Shown here: piece after piece, positions 49,822 to 57,026 of the stretch | How positions within the stretch are numbered: position 1 is the stretch's first letter | Layout of the letters: every line of letters starts with the position of its first letter | Program-made: the position numbers and the translations under genes | Assembly (NCBI RefSeq): GCF_028369295.1 | Contig: NZ_JAQMYP010000063.1 | Span: forward strand, 1-57,026 | Direction of reading: 5' to 3' | Length of the DNA: 57,026 nt | From: Streptomyces sp. HD | GTDB lineage: Bacteria > Actinomycetota > Actinomycetes > Streptomycetales > Streptomycetaceae | Notes under the pieces: generated by a model | Told to the model about the DNA's origin: nothing | The model's database searches: none | What the model saw: the letters and a program-made list of their open reading frames with translations, nothing else

Positions 49822-50835
49822 TCACCTCAGCTTCGGGTCGAGGGCGTCCCGTACCGCGTCGCCCAGCATGATGAAGGCCAGCACCGTGACCGCCAGGGCG
49901 CCCGAGGGCCACAGAAGGGCGTGGGGGGCGTTGCGGATGTACGGGGAGGCCGCCGAGATGTCGATGCCCCAGGAGACGCTCGGGGGTTTCAGGCCCACGC
50001 CCAGGTAGGACAGGGTCGCCTCCAACGCGATGTACGTGCCCAGCGCGATGGTCGCGACCACGATCACCGGGGCCACCGCGTTGGGCGCGATGTGGCGGAG
50101 CAGGATGCGGGAGTTGGAGGCGCCCAGGGCGCGGGCGGCCTGCACGTAGTCGTTCTGTTTGGCCGTGATGACCGCGCCGCGGGCGATGCGGGAGAGCTGC
50201 GGCCAGCCGAGCAGCACGATGAAGCCGATCACCGGCCAGACCGAGTTGCTGGTCACCACCGAGAGGAGGACCAGGCCGCCGAGGACCACCGGGATCGCGA
50301 AGAAGACGTCGGTGACGCGGGACAGGAGCGAGTCCCACAGGCCGCCGAAGAAGCCGGCCAGCGCCCCCAGCACCGAGCCCAGGACCGCGACCCCGAGCGT
50401 CGCGCAGACTCCGACCGCGACGGACGTACGGGCGCCGTACACCGTGCGCGTGTAGACGTCGCAGCCCTGGCCGTCGTAGCCGAAGGGGTGGCCCGGCGCG
50501 GAGCCCTGTTGGGCTTTGGCGAGGTCGCACTTCAGGGGGCTGCCGGAGGCGATCGTCGCGGGGAAGACCGCGATGACCAGAAGGAAGAGGATGATCAGGG
50601 CCGAGACCAGGAAGACCGGGTTGCGGCGCAGGTCCCGCCAGGCGTCGGACCAGAGGCTGCGGGGGCGGTCGGTCGGTGCGGCGGCCGTGGGATCCGGTTC
50701 GGCGGGGGGCAGGACGTCCGAGGGGGCAGGCCCACGGCGTTCGGCTGTTTCCGCCTCGCCCGCCGTCAGGTGCGTCGCGGCGCCCGTGCCGCTGCCGGCC
50801 AGCGCCCCCTCGGAGTGGAACGGCTGCTCAGGCAT
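49822..50835 (-). CDS. oligopeptide ABC transporter permease (DppC/OppC-type)
   Basis: A 337-residue permease. About six transmembrane helices; the first (FLVSALIILFLLVIAVFPA) follows an unusually long ~100-residue cytoplasmic N-terminus rich in Ala/Pro/Thr. The EAA loop with ALGASNSRILLRHIAPNA is conserved. It overlaps the other permease gene by 8 bases. Confidence 0.92.
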   Translation of the reverse strand: MPEQPFHSEGALAGSGTGAATHLTAGEAETAERRGPAPSDVLPPAEPDPTAAAPTDRPRSLWSDAWRDLRRNPVFLVSALIILFLLVIAVFPATIASGSPLKCDLAKAQQGSAPGHPFGYDGQGCDVYTRTVYGARTSVAVGVCATLGVAVLGSVLGALAGFFGGLWDSLLSRVTDVFFAIPVVLGGLVLLSVVTSNSVWPVIGFIVLLGWPQLSRIARGAVITAKQNDYVQAARALGASNSRILLRHIAPNAVAPVIVVATIALGTYIALEATLSYLGVGLKPPSVSWGIDISAASPYIRNAPHALLWPSGALAVTVLAFIMLGDAVRDALDPKLR

Positions 50836-51751
50836 AGCGGATCCTCGGGTCGAGTACGGCGTAGAGCAGGTCGACGACCAGGTTGCAGAGGAGGAAGACG
50901 AGGACCAGGACCGTCACGAAGCCGACGACCGTCTGGGTGTTCTGGCGCAGGATGCCCTGGTAGAGCTGGTAGCCGACGCCATGGATGTTGAAGATCCGCT
51001 CGGTGACGATGGCCCCGCCCATGAGGAAGCCGATGTCGGCGCCGATGAAGGTGACGACCGGGATGAGGGAGTTGCGCAGCAGGTGCCGCGTCACGACCCG
51101 GCTTCTGGGCAGGCCCTTCGCGATCGCGGTACGGACGTAGTCGGAGCGGCGGTTCTCCGCGATGGAGGTGCGGGTCAGCCGGGTGACGTACGCGAGGGAG
51201 ACCGAGGCCAGGACCAGGCCCGGCAGGAGCAGTTCCGAGAAGGGGGCGGCCGTGGAGACCGACGGGCGGATCCAGCCCCATTCGACGCCGAGCAGCAGCT
51301 GGAGCAGCAGGCCGGTGACGAAGGTGGGGACGGAGATCACCACCAGGGTGGCGAGGAGTACGCCCGTGTCCACCGGGCGGCCGCGGCGCAGGCCGGTGAT
51401 GACGCCCAGCGTGATGCCGATGGCGACCTCGAAGACGATCGCCACGATCGTGAGGCGGAGGGTGACCGGGAAGGCCGTCGACATCAGCTCGGTGACTTCC
51501 TGGCCGTTGAACGCCGTACCGAAGTCCCCGGTGAAGACGTTCCCCATGTAGGTCAGGTATTGCTGCCACACCGGCTTGTCGAGGCCGAACTCCCTGCGCA
51601 GCTGGGCGGCCGTCGCCGGGTCGCACTGCCGGTCGCCGCACAGGCCCGCGACGGGGTCGCCCATCACGTTCACCATGAGGAAGATCAGCAGGGTCGCCCC
51701 GATGAACACCGGGACCATCTGCAGCAGGCGCCGGACGACGTACTGCCCCAT
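50828..51751 (-). CDS. oligopeptide ABC transporter permease (DppB/OppB-type)
   Basis: A 307-residue permease with six transmembrane helices (LLQMVPVFIGATLLIFLMVNV first), the EAA loop AKGLPRSRVVTRHLLRNSLIP and the typical N-terminal GDPVAGLCGDRQCDPA extracellular loop that includes two Cys. It begins 7 bases downstream of the binding-protein gene in the same operon. Confidence 0.92.
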   Translation of the reverse strand: MGQYVVRRLLQMVPVFIGATLLIFLMVNVMGDPVAGLCGDRQCDPATAAQLRREFGLDKPVWQQYLTYMGNVFTGDFGTAFNGQEVTELMSTAFPVTLRLTIVAIVFEVAIGITLGVITGLRRGRPVDTGVLLATLVVISVPTFVTGLLLQLLLGVEWGWIRPSVSTAAPFSELLLPGLVLASVSLAYVTRLTRTSIAENRRSDYVRTAIAKGLPRSRVVTRHLLRNSLIPVVTFIGADIGFLMGGAIVTERIFNIHGVGYQLYQGILRQNTQTVVGFVTVLVLVFLLCNLVVDLLYAVLDPRIRYA

Positions 51752-51758
51752 GGCGGGC

Positions 51759-53384
51759 TCAGCCGACCTTGATCTGGTCGTAGACCGGCACGCTGAACGG
51801 GTTGAGGGCCACGTTCGACAGCCGCTCCGACCAGCCGGCGCTGCCGTTCTGGTACCAGAGCGGGATGGCCGCCATGTTGTCCCGGACGACCTCCTCGGCC
51901 TTCTGGAACATCTCCACGGCCTTCGCGGGGTCGGTCTCGGCGTTCGCCTCGTCGACCAGCTTGTCGAACTCCGGGCTCGACCACTTGCCGTCGTTGGAGG
52001 AGGCGTCCGTGTAGTAGAGCGGCTGGAGGAAGTTCTGGGTGAGGGGGTAGTCCATCTGCCAGCCCGCCCGGAAGGGTCCGGAGAGCTTCTGGGTCGTGGA
52101 CTTGCTGCGGAAGTCGGCGAAGGTGCCGATCGGGTTGCCGACGCAGGCCCGGTCGTTGTCCAGGGCGTTGTTGATGGAGTTGCAGACGGCGTCCACCCAC
52201 AGCTTGTGGGAGCCGGTGTCCGCGTTGTACGTGATCTTCACCTGGCCGCCGGGCAGCCCGCCCCCCTCCTTGATCAGCTTCTTGGCCGCGGCGGCGTCGT
52301 ACTGGCACCACTGGCCGCACAGCCCCGCCTTGTAGCCACCGTCCTTGCCCAGGACGGGAGAGGTCCAGTCGGTGGCCGGGGTGCGGGTCTTCTGAAAGAT
52401 GGTCTCGGTGATCTGCTCGCGGTCGATCGCCCGGGACAGGCCCTGGCGGACCTTGACCGAGCCCGCCTTGTTCCAGTTCTTGTCGTAGTAGGGGAAGGCC
52501 AGGGTCTGGATGATGCCGGCCGGGGTGTTCAGATAGCGGTCGCCGAGATCGCCGCGGACGTTCTTCAGCTGCTGGGCCGGTACGTCGTCGACGAGGTCGA
52601 GGTTGCCGGCCAGCAGGTCGGTGTAGGCCGTGTTGTTGTCCGTGTAGACCTTGAGGGCGACGCCCGCGTTGCGGGCCGCGTCCTCACCCGGGTAGTCGGC
52701 CCATTTCGTCAGCCGCATCTCGGAGCCCTTGGTGTACGACTCCACGGCGTACGGCCCGTTGCCGACGGGCTTGGCGAGCCAGCCGGCGTGGTCGTCGAAG
52801 AACGCCCGGGGCAGCGGCACGAAGGCGTTGTAGCCGAGGGTGTCGGGGAAGCCGGAGAACTTCTGGCTGAGCCTGACGGTGAAGGTGCGGTCGTCGACGA
52901 CCTTCAGGCCGCTCATCGTCTCGGCGCGCTGTGCGCCCTGCTCCGGGTGGACCTGGTCGTAGCCGTCGATGTAGCCGAAGAAGTAGGCGTTCTTCTGGTT
53001 GTTCTTCAGGCTCGCCCCGTAGTTCCAGGCGTCCACGAAGGACTTGGCGGTGACCTTCTCGCCGTCGCTGAAGGTCCAGCCGTCCTTGAGGGTGATGGTG
53101 TAGTTCCGTGAGTCGGTGGTCTCGATCCGCTCGGCGAGCATGTCCTCGGCCTCGCCGGTCTTCGGGTCGTACTGCTTGAGCCCCCGGAAGATCATGGAGA
53201 GCACCTTGCCGCCCTGCACCTCGTTGGTGTTGGCCGGCTCCAGTGGGTTCTGCGGGTCGGTCCAGGAGGAGCTGAGCACCGCGCCGGTGTCACCGCCGGT
53301 GTCGCCGCCGCCTCCGCAGGCCGTCGCGGCGAGCGCGACCGCCATCGCGCATGCGGCCCATCGGGCGTGCGTGGCTCCGCGCAT
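51759..53384 (-). CDS. oligopeptide-binding lipoprotein (OppA/BldKB-like)
   Basis: A 541-residue extracellular solute-binding protein, family 5. The lipoprotein signal peptide has the lipobox ATAC, followed by a Gly-rich stretch. SBP_bac_5 features are clear: DPQNPLEPANTNEV near the start, GWTFSDGEKVTAKSFVDAWNY, and PVGNGPY. It should bind peptides outside the cell and deliver them to the permeases. I use the ATG at 53384 with GGAGG 6 bases upstream. The sequence resembles BldKB of S. coelicolor, which imports a developmental signal; here the operon order differs from bldK (binding protein first), so it may be the neighbouring opp system. Confidence 0.92.
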   Translation of the reverse strand: MRGATHARWAACAMAVALAATACGGGGDTGGDTGAVLSSSWTDPQNPLEPANTNEVQGGKVLSMIFRGLKQYDPKTGEAEDMLAERIETTDSRNYTITLKDGWTFSDGEKVTAKSFVDAWNYGASLKNNQKNAYFFGYIDGYDQVHPEQGAQRAETMSGLKVVDDRTFTVRLSQKFSGFPDTLGYNAFVPLPRAFFDDHAGWLAKPVGNGPYAVESYTKGSEMRLTKWADYPGEDAARNAGVALKVYTDNNTAYTDLLAGNLDLVDDVPAQQLKNVRGDLGDRYLNTPAGIIQTLAFPYYDKNWNKAGSVKVRQGLSRAIDREQITETIFQKTRTPATDWTSPVLGKDGGYKAGLCGQWCQYDAAAAKKLIKEGGGLPGGQVKITYNADTGSHKLWVDAVCNSINNALDNDRACVGNPIGTFADFRSKSTTQKLSGPFRAGWQMDYPLTQNFLQPLYYTDASSNDGKWSSPEFDKLVDEANAETDPAKAVEMFQKAEEVVRDNMAAIPLWYQNGSAGWSERLSNVALNPFSVPVYDQIKVG

Positions 53385-53549
53385 GGCGTGCCTCCTCGTG
53401 AGTGCGCTGTCAGTGAGCGCTGTGGCGCCAGCGCCGAAGCACTGATCCATTACCGGCAAATATCGCCACAGAGGTCACTTGAAGCACTTTCAGGGCACCC
53501 GTTAGCGGGAGAGCTCACCCAAAGGAGGGGCGTCGATGCCCGGGCCCCC

Positions 53550-53858
53550 TCACGAGCCCGGCTCCGCCTCGGAGCCGAAGGCCACCCGGACGTCACCGTG
53601 CGGCGACAGGGAGATCAGCAGGTTCGCCGCCATGACGCGCGCCAGCCGCTCCAGCAACGGCAGCGTGGGAACCGCCTTCCCGTGCTCAAGCCGCGACAGT
53701 GCACCCTGACTCATGCCCGCCCGCGCCGCGAGACGTTGCTGCGTCAGCCCCAGCTGCACCCGCCTGGTACGCACCGCCACACCGAGGGGCTTGCCGAGCC
53801 GGTCCCAGGCATCCCCGCCGCGGGAAGCGCCCGAACCGCGTTCAGTCGACGCGACCAT
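53550..53858 (-). CDS. XRE-family DNA-binding regulator
   Basis: A 102-residue Cro/CI-type regulator. The helix-turn-helix is LGLTQQRLAARAGMSQGALSRLEHGKAVP, followed by helices (TLPLLERLARVMAANLLISL) and an acidic tail. The short N-terminal extension (ERGSGASRGGD) is probably flexible. ATG at 53858 with GGAGAG 8 bases upstream. It lies between two peptide-transport operons, beside an AT-rich region and divergent from the secreted beta-rich gene, so it may control that gene. Confidence 0.85.
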   Translation of the reverse strand: MVASTERGSGASRGGDAWDRLGKPLGVAVRTRRVQLGLTQQRLAARAGMSQGALSRLEHGKAVPTLPLLERLARVMAANLLISLSPHGDVRVAFGSEAEPGS

Positions 53859-54310
53859 GCAATTCACTCTCCCCGTTCGACACCTCAGCGCCGGAAAGAC
53901 AGGCGGAAGCGCGGAGAGGTTCCCTTCTTGAGCAAAATTTGAAAATTCACACAGCAATTATGCCGCGGAATACATATCCCCTATTTTTCGTGACCCACCT
54001 CACATTACTCAGCCCGAATATGGTGACCAATCACCTGACAACCGGCAATTCACGGAACCGAGTCCATCTCTTTGGGGGGTTTGTCCGCCAAAAAACGGCG
54101 CCGTCAAAGCATTTGCACACCTCGGCATGGCGCATCGCAGTTGCCAACTCACCGGATCGTGGTGGATCTTCTGCTCGACGCCTCCGCGGGTGGCTCAGCT
54201 GCCACCCGACAAGGGCCGCTTGAGACATCTGACGGGGGTCTGATGCGTGGTTTCTTCCCTTGCCACGGCGTCATGGCCAACGGACTGACCAACCGAAGGG
54301 GACTCTTCCC
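53859..54310. promoter_or_regulatory. AT-rich divergent regulatory region
   Basis: A 452-base gap with clearly lower GC (roughly 53930-54130) than the rest of the window and no supported ORF. Inverted repeat GGTGA-CCAA-TCACC lies at 54022-54035 and a similar GTGACCCACCTCAC at 53989-54002. Such AT-rich stretches are typical targets for xenogeneic silencers such as Lsr2 and mark possible horizontally acquired DNA. The RBS AAGGGGA of the following gene ends near 54302. Confidence 0.5.
54022..54035. promoter_or_regulatory. candidate operator palindrome
   Basis: GGTGACCAATCACC, five-base arms inverted around four bases, inside the AT-rich divergent region. Its position suggests control of either the XRE gene or the secreted-protein gene, possibly by the XRE protein; no direct evidence. 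Confidence 0.35.
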
Positions 54311-54850
54311 GTGCGGAAGCTCGTAAGCTCCACGATCATCTCCACCCTGCTCGCCGGCGGTGTGGTGGCAGGCGCGGCCGCGCCCGCCTCCGCCGGATGC
54401 GCTCCGAGCCCCGGAACGGGCTACCGGATCACCAACAAGTCCACGGTCAGCGAGCCGACCAGCCTGCACAGCCAGTGGGTGTACGACAACAGCGGCGGCA
54501 CCGTCGGCTACAACGACACCTCGACGGCCTCCATCAGCGTCAGCGGCACCGCGGGTCTCGGGACCGAGGCCGGCGTCCTGCTCGCCAAGGCGAGCACGTC
54601 GTTCAGTGTGACGGTCGGCGGGTCCTGGACCTGGACCGACAGCTGGACGTACACGCTCCCGGTCAAGAACAAGGCAGGCAAGACCAAGGTCCGCCTGACC
54701 CTGTTCCACGAGTCCAAGAAGTTCAAGGGCACGAAGTACTCGTACTACTACGACGGCCACTGCAACTACCACGAGAAGACCCTGTGGTCCAGGTGGGTCA
54801 CCGCTCCGGTGAAGAAGAACAACAGCGTCTGGGGCCTGGAGTGGGCCTAG
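54311..54850 (+). CDS. small secreted beta-rich protein of unknown family
   Basis: A 179-residue secreted protein. Signal peptide (KLVSSTIISTLLAGGVVAGAAAP, cleavage near ASA-G) and a mature part made of alternating Thr/Ser-rich and hydrophobic strands (STASISVSGTAGLGTEAGVLL, TSFSVTVGGSWTWTDSWTYTL), then a Lys-rich strand and a YYYDGHCNYHEK segment with a His and Cys. The Ser/Thr-alternating amphipathic stretch resembles the pore-forming hairpins of aerolysin-type toxins, but I see no certain family. The GTG at 54311 is 9 bases after AAGGGGA. A perfect terminator follows. Confidence 0.78.
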   Translation: MRKLVSSTIISTLLAGGVVAGAAAPASAGCAPSPGTGYRITNKSTVSEPTSLHSQWVYDNSGGTVGYNDTSTASISVSGTAGLGTEAGVLLAKASTSFSVTVGGSWTWTDSWTYTLPVKNKAGKTKVRLTLFHESKKFKGTKYSYYYDGHCNYHEKTLWSRWVTAPVKKNNSVWGLEWA

Positions 54851-54860
54851 CCCGATGAGG

Positions 54861-54889
54861 ACGGCCCGCCGGAATTCCCGGCGGGCCGT
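54861..54889 (+). terminator. hairpin terminator
   Basis: ACGGCCCGCCGG (54861-54872), loop AATTC, CCGGCGGGCCGT (54878-54889), a perfect 12-bp stem 11 bases after the secreted-protein stop codon. Confidence 0.88.
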
Positions 54890-55021
54890 TCGCATGCTCA
54901 CCGGCACCTGTTCCGACCACCGTCAGGGCTCCACCAGCAGCGCTTCAGCGGTCTACGCCAATGAGGTGGGCAATTCCCGTCTTCATCTCGTTTTCGCAGG
55001 CCGCAAGGGTTTCAAGGGTCG

Positions 55022-55051
55022 TTGACGCGTGCAGACAGCCACTGGTAGACA
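55022..55051 (+). promoter_or_regulatory. HrdB-type promoter of the second binding protein
   Basis: TTGACG (55022-55027) and TAGACA (55046-55051) with an 18-base spacer. Transcription would start near 55058, leaving a 46-base leader with the RBS GAGG about 9 bases before the ATG at 55104. Confidence 0.5.
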
Positions 55052-55103
55052 CACTCACCCAACTGGCCGTCCCGGTGCGAGCGATGACGCGAGGTCACGT
55101 TCT

Positions 55104-56918
55104 ATGAACAGAGCACGTCCCCGAATCCCCCGGCTGGCCGCCGCCGGAGCCGCCGTCCTGACGCTGTCCGCCGGACTCGTGCCGCAGCAGGCGGCGGCCG
55201 CGGACGGCGACAAGGTGCTCACCGTCGCGGTCGCACAGAGCGTCGACTCGCTGAGCCCCTTCCTGGCGTCGCGGCTCCTCAGCACCAGCGTCCACCGGCT
55301 GATGTACGAGTACCTCACCAACTACGACCCGGGGGACGGCCACGCCGTCCCGGCCCTGGCGACCGAGTGGAAGTCGTCGCCGGACAAGCTGACCTGGACG
55401 TACACGATCCGCAAGGACTCGAAGTGGTCGGACGGGCAGCAGGCCACCGCCGAGGACGCGGCGTGGACGTTCAACAAGATGATGACCGACGAGGACGCGG
55501 CCACCGCCAACGGCAGCTTCGTCGCCAACTTCCGCAAGGTGACCGCCCCGAGCCCGACCGAGCTGGTCATCGAGCTGAAGAAGCCGCAGGCCACGATGAC
55601 GGCGCTGGACGTGCCGATCGTGCCGAAGCACGTCTGGGAGAAGGTCGGCGACTTCTCGGAGTTCAACAACGACAAGAAGTTCCCCATCGTCGGGAACGGG
55701 CCGTTCGTCCTCACCGACTACAAGCCCGACAGCTATGTGCGGCTGAAGGCCAACAAGGACTTCTGGCGCGGGGCACCGAAGTTCGACGAGCTGGTCTTCC
55801 GCTACTACAAGGACCAGGACGCGGCGGTCGCCGCCCTGCGCAAGGGTGAGGTCTCCTTCGTCGCCGGGGCGCCCGCGCTGACGCCCGCTCAGGCGGCCTC
55901 CCTCAAGGGCGAGAAGAACATCCACGTCAACGACGCCCCCGGCCGCCGCTTCTACGCCCTCGCCGTCAACCCGGGGGCCAAGGCCAGGAACGGCCAGAAG
56001 ATGGGCAACGGCGACCCCTCCCTGCTGGACCAGCGGGTACGGCACGCCCTGTTCATGGCGGTCGACCGCAAGACCATCATCGACAAGGTGTTCCAGGGGT
56101 ACGCGCAGCAGGGCGCCGGGTACATCCCGCCCCGCTTCGCCCCGTACTTCTGGAAGCCGACGGACGGGCAGGAACTCGCCTACGACCCCGCCCAGGCCGG
56201 CCAACTCCTCGACCAGGCGGGCTACAAGAAGAACGGCGACGGCAAGCGCGTCGGCAAGGACGGCAAGCCGATCGACTACCGCGTCCTGTGCCACGCCACC
56301 GACTCCAACGACAAGGCCATAGGGCAGTACCTGAAGGAGTGGTGGGGCAAGCTGGGCATCGGCGTGACCCTGGACTGCCTGGACAACGTCAGCGATCCCT
56401 GGCTCGCGGGCAACTACGACCTCGCCTTCGACGGCTGGTCCGTCAACCCCGACCCGGACTTCGTGCTGTCGATCCACACCTGCGCAGCCCTGCCCGCGAC
56501 CCCGAAGGACACCGGCGCGACCGACAACTTCATCTGCGACAAGAAGTACGACGACCTGTACGCGAAGCAGCTCGCCGAATACGACGCCGCCAAACGGGCG
56601 GACATCGTCAAGCAGATGGAGTCACGGCTCTACGACCTCGGGTACATGAACGTCATGGCGTACCCGAACGCGGTCGAGGCCTACCGCACGGACCAGATCA
56701 AGTCGATCACGACGATGCCCGCGAAGGCCGGCAACATCTACGGGCAGGACGGCTACTGGAGTTGGTGGTCGGCGACCCCGGCGGACTCCGACGGCTCCTC
56801 CGGCGGCTCCGGCTCGGCGGGCGTCGTCATCGGGGTCGTCGCGGGTGCCGTCGTCCTCGTCGGCGCGGGTGTGTTCTTCGCGCTGCGCCGCCGGGCCACC
56901 GCAGAGGACCGCGAGTAG
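55104..56918 (+). CDS. peptide-binding protein anchored by a C-terminal transmembrane helix
   Basis: A 604-residue family 5 solute-binding protein. The N-terminal signal peptide lacks a lipobox and appears to be cleaved at AAA-ADGDK (Sec type I). The SBP_bac_5 fold is full length (TVAVAQSVDSLSPFLASRLL, WTYTIRKDSKWSDGQQATAED, VGNGPFVLTDY). After a Ser/Gly linker, residues ~570-595 form a transmembrane helix (VVIGVVAGAVVLVGAGVFFAL) with a positive RRRATAEDRE tail. It is therefore predicted to be tethered by a C-terminal membrane anchor instead of a lipid. The next gene starts 6 bases later. Confidence 0.9.
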   Translation: MNRARPRIPRLAAAGAAVLTLSAGLVPQQAAAADGDKVLTVAVAQSVDSLSPFLASRLLSTSVHRLMYEYLTNYDPGDGHAVPALATEWKSSPDKLTWTYTIRKDSKWSDGQQATAEDAAWTFNKMMTDEDAATANGSFVANFRKVTAPSPTELVIELKKPQATMTALDVPIVPKHVWEKVGDFSEFNNDKKFPIVGNGPFVLTDYKPDSYVRLKANKDFWRGAPKFDELVFRYYKDQDAAVAALRKGEVSFVAGAPALTPAQAASLKGEKNIHVNDAPGRRFYALAVNPGAKARNGQKMGNGDPSLLDQRVRHALFMAVDRKTIIDKVFQGYAQQGAGYIPPRFAPYFWKPTDGQELAYDPAQAGQLLDQAGYKKNGDGKRVGKDGKPIDYRVLCHATDSNDKAIGQYLKEWWGKLGIGVTLDCLDNVSDPWLAGNYDLAFDGWSVNPDPDFVLSIHTCAALPATPKDTGATDNFICDKKYDDLYAKQLAEYDAAKRADIVKQMESRLYDLGYMNVMAYPNAVEAYRTDQIKSITTMPAKAGNIYGQDGYWSWWSATPADSDGSSGGSGSAGVVIGVVAGAVVLVGAGVFFALRRRATAEDRE

Positions 56919-56924
56919 CCGCCC

Positions 56925-57026
<102 letters not shown>

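Overview
This window is high-GC actinobacterial chromosome, almost certainly from a Streptomyces. The evidence is codon use rich in G/C at third positions, GTG/TTG and rarer starts, mycothiol biosynthesis (mshB), a DmdR/IdeR-like iron-box half-site, a zinc-binding anti-sigma/ECF pair, and typical Streptomyces dispersed GC-rich repeats at gene ends. Both ends look like assembly limits rather than biology: a 7-bp tandem repeat opens the window and a G/C homopolymer closes it.

Layout. 1-10.5 kb: ferritin-like protein, DEAD-box helicase with a very long basic repeat tail, a 43-bp tandem-repeat spacer, alpha/beta hydrolase, NYN nuclease, a 50-aa conserved-looking small protein, MarC, PHP phosphoesterase, a DUF6758-like protein and an MFS exporter with an iron-box-like site. 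10.5-17.4 kb: SUFU-domain protein, corA behind a long structured leader with a possible uORF, a soluble MgtE-N/CBS protein overlapping a DUF1003 membrane protein, and mrp (P-loop Fe-S carrier). 17.5-25.3 kb: tatB, a very long membrane HtrA protease, an anti-sigma factor and an ECF sigma factor, with a divergent O-methyltransferase; this is the Streptomyces equivalent of the M. tuberculosis sigE-rseA-htrA-tatB locus. 25.6-36.4 kb: enoyl-CoA hydratase, tag glycosylase + DivIVA-like, folP paralogue, LOG protein, dapE, a lysozyme-like membrane protein, a secreted Ala-rich protein, dapC, ferredoxin, a GNAT and a SirB1-like protein. 36.5-40.1 kb: a translationally coupled ABC exporter/two-component operon. 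40.2-47.6 kb: a MITE-like element, a VanW-like protein with a collagen-like region, DUF6113-like, mshB, a 64-aa membrane protein, an S9 peptidase and a SapA-like secreted protein. 47.8-57.0 kb: a five-gene oligopeptide importer on the minus strand, an XRE regulator beside an AT-rich gap and a small secreted beta-rich protein, and the start of a second peptide importer whose binding protein is anchored by a C-terminal helix.

How it fits together: the middle of the window is an envelope-stress and housekeeping block whose gene content parallels M. tuberculosis Rv1170-Rv1239 (mshB, fdxC, dapC, dapE, LOG, folP2, tagA, the OMT/sigE/rseA/htrA/tatB block, mrp, MgtE-like, corA). DapC and DapE are two steps of lysine/meso-diaminopimelate synthesis. 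A good ECF promoter match upstream of the sigma gene suggests autoregulation. Most intergenic regions end in perfect hairpins, and several operons are coupled by 4-bp ATGA/GTGA overlaps. I see no rRNA, tRNA, CRISPR array, transposase or prophage.
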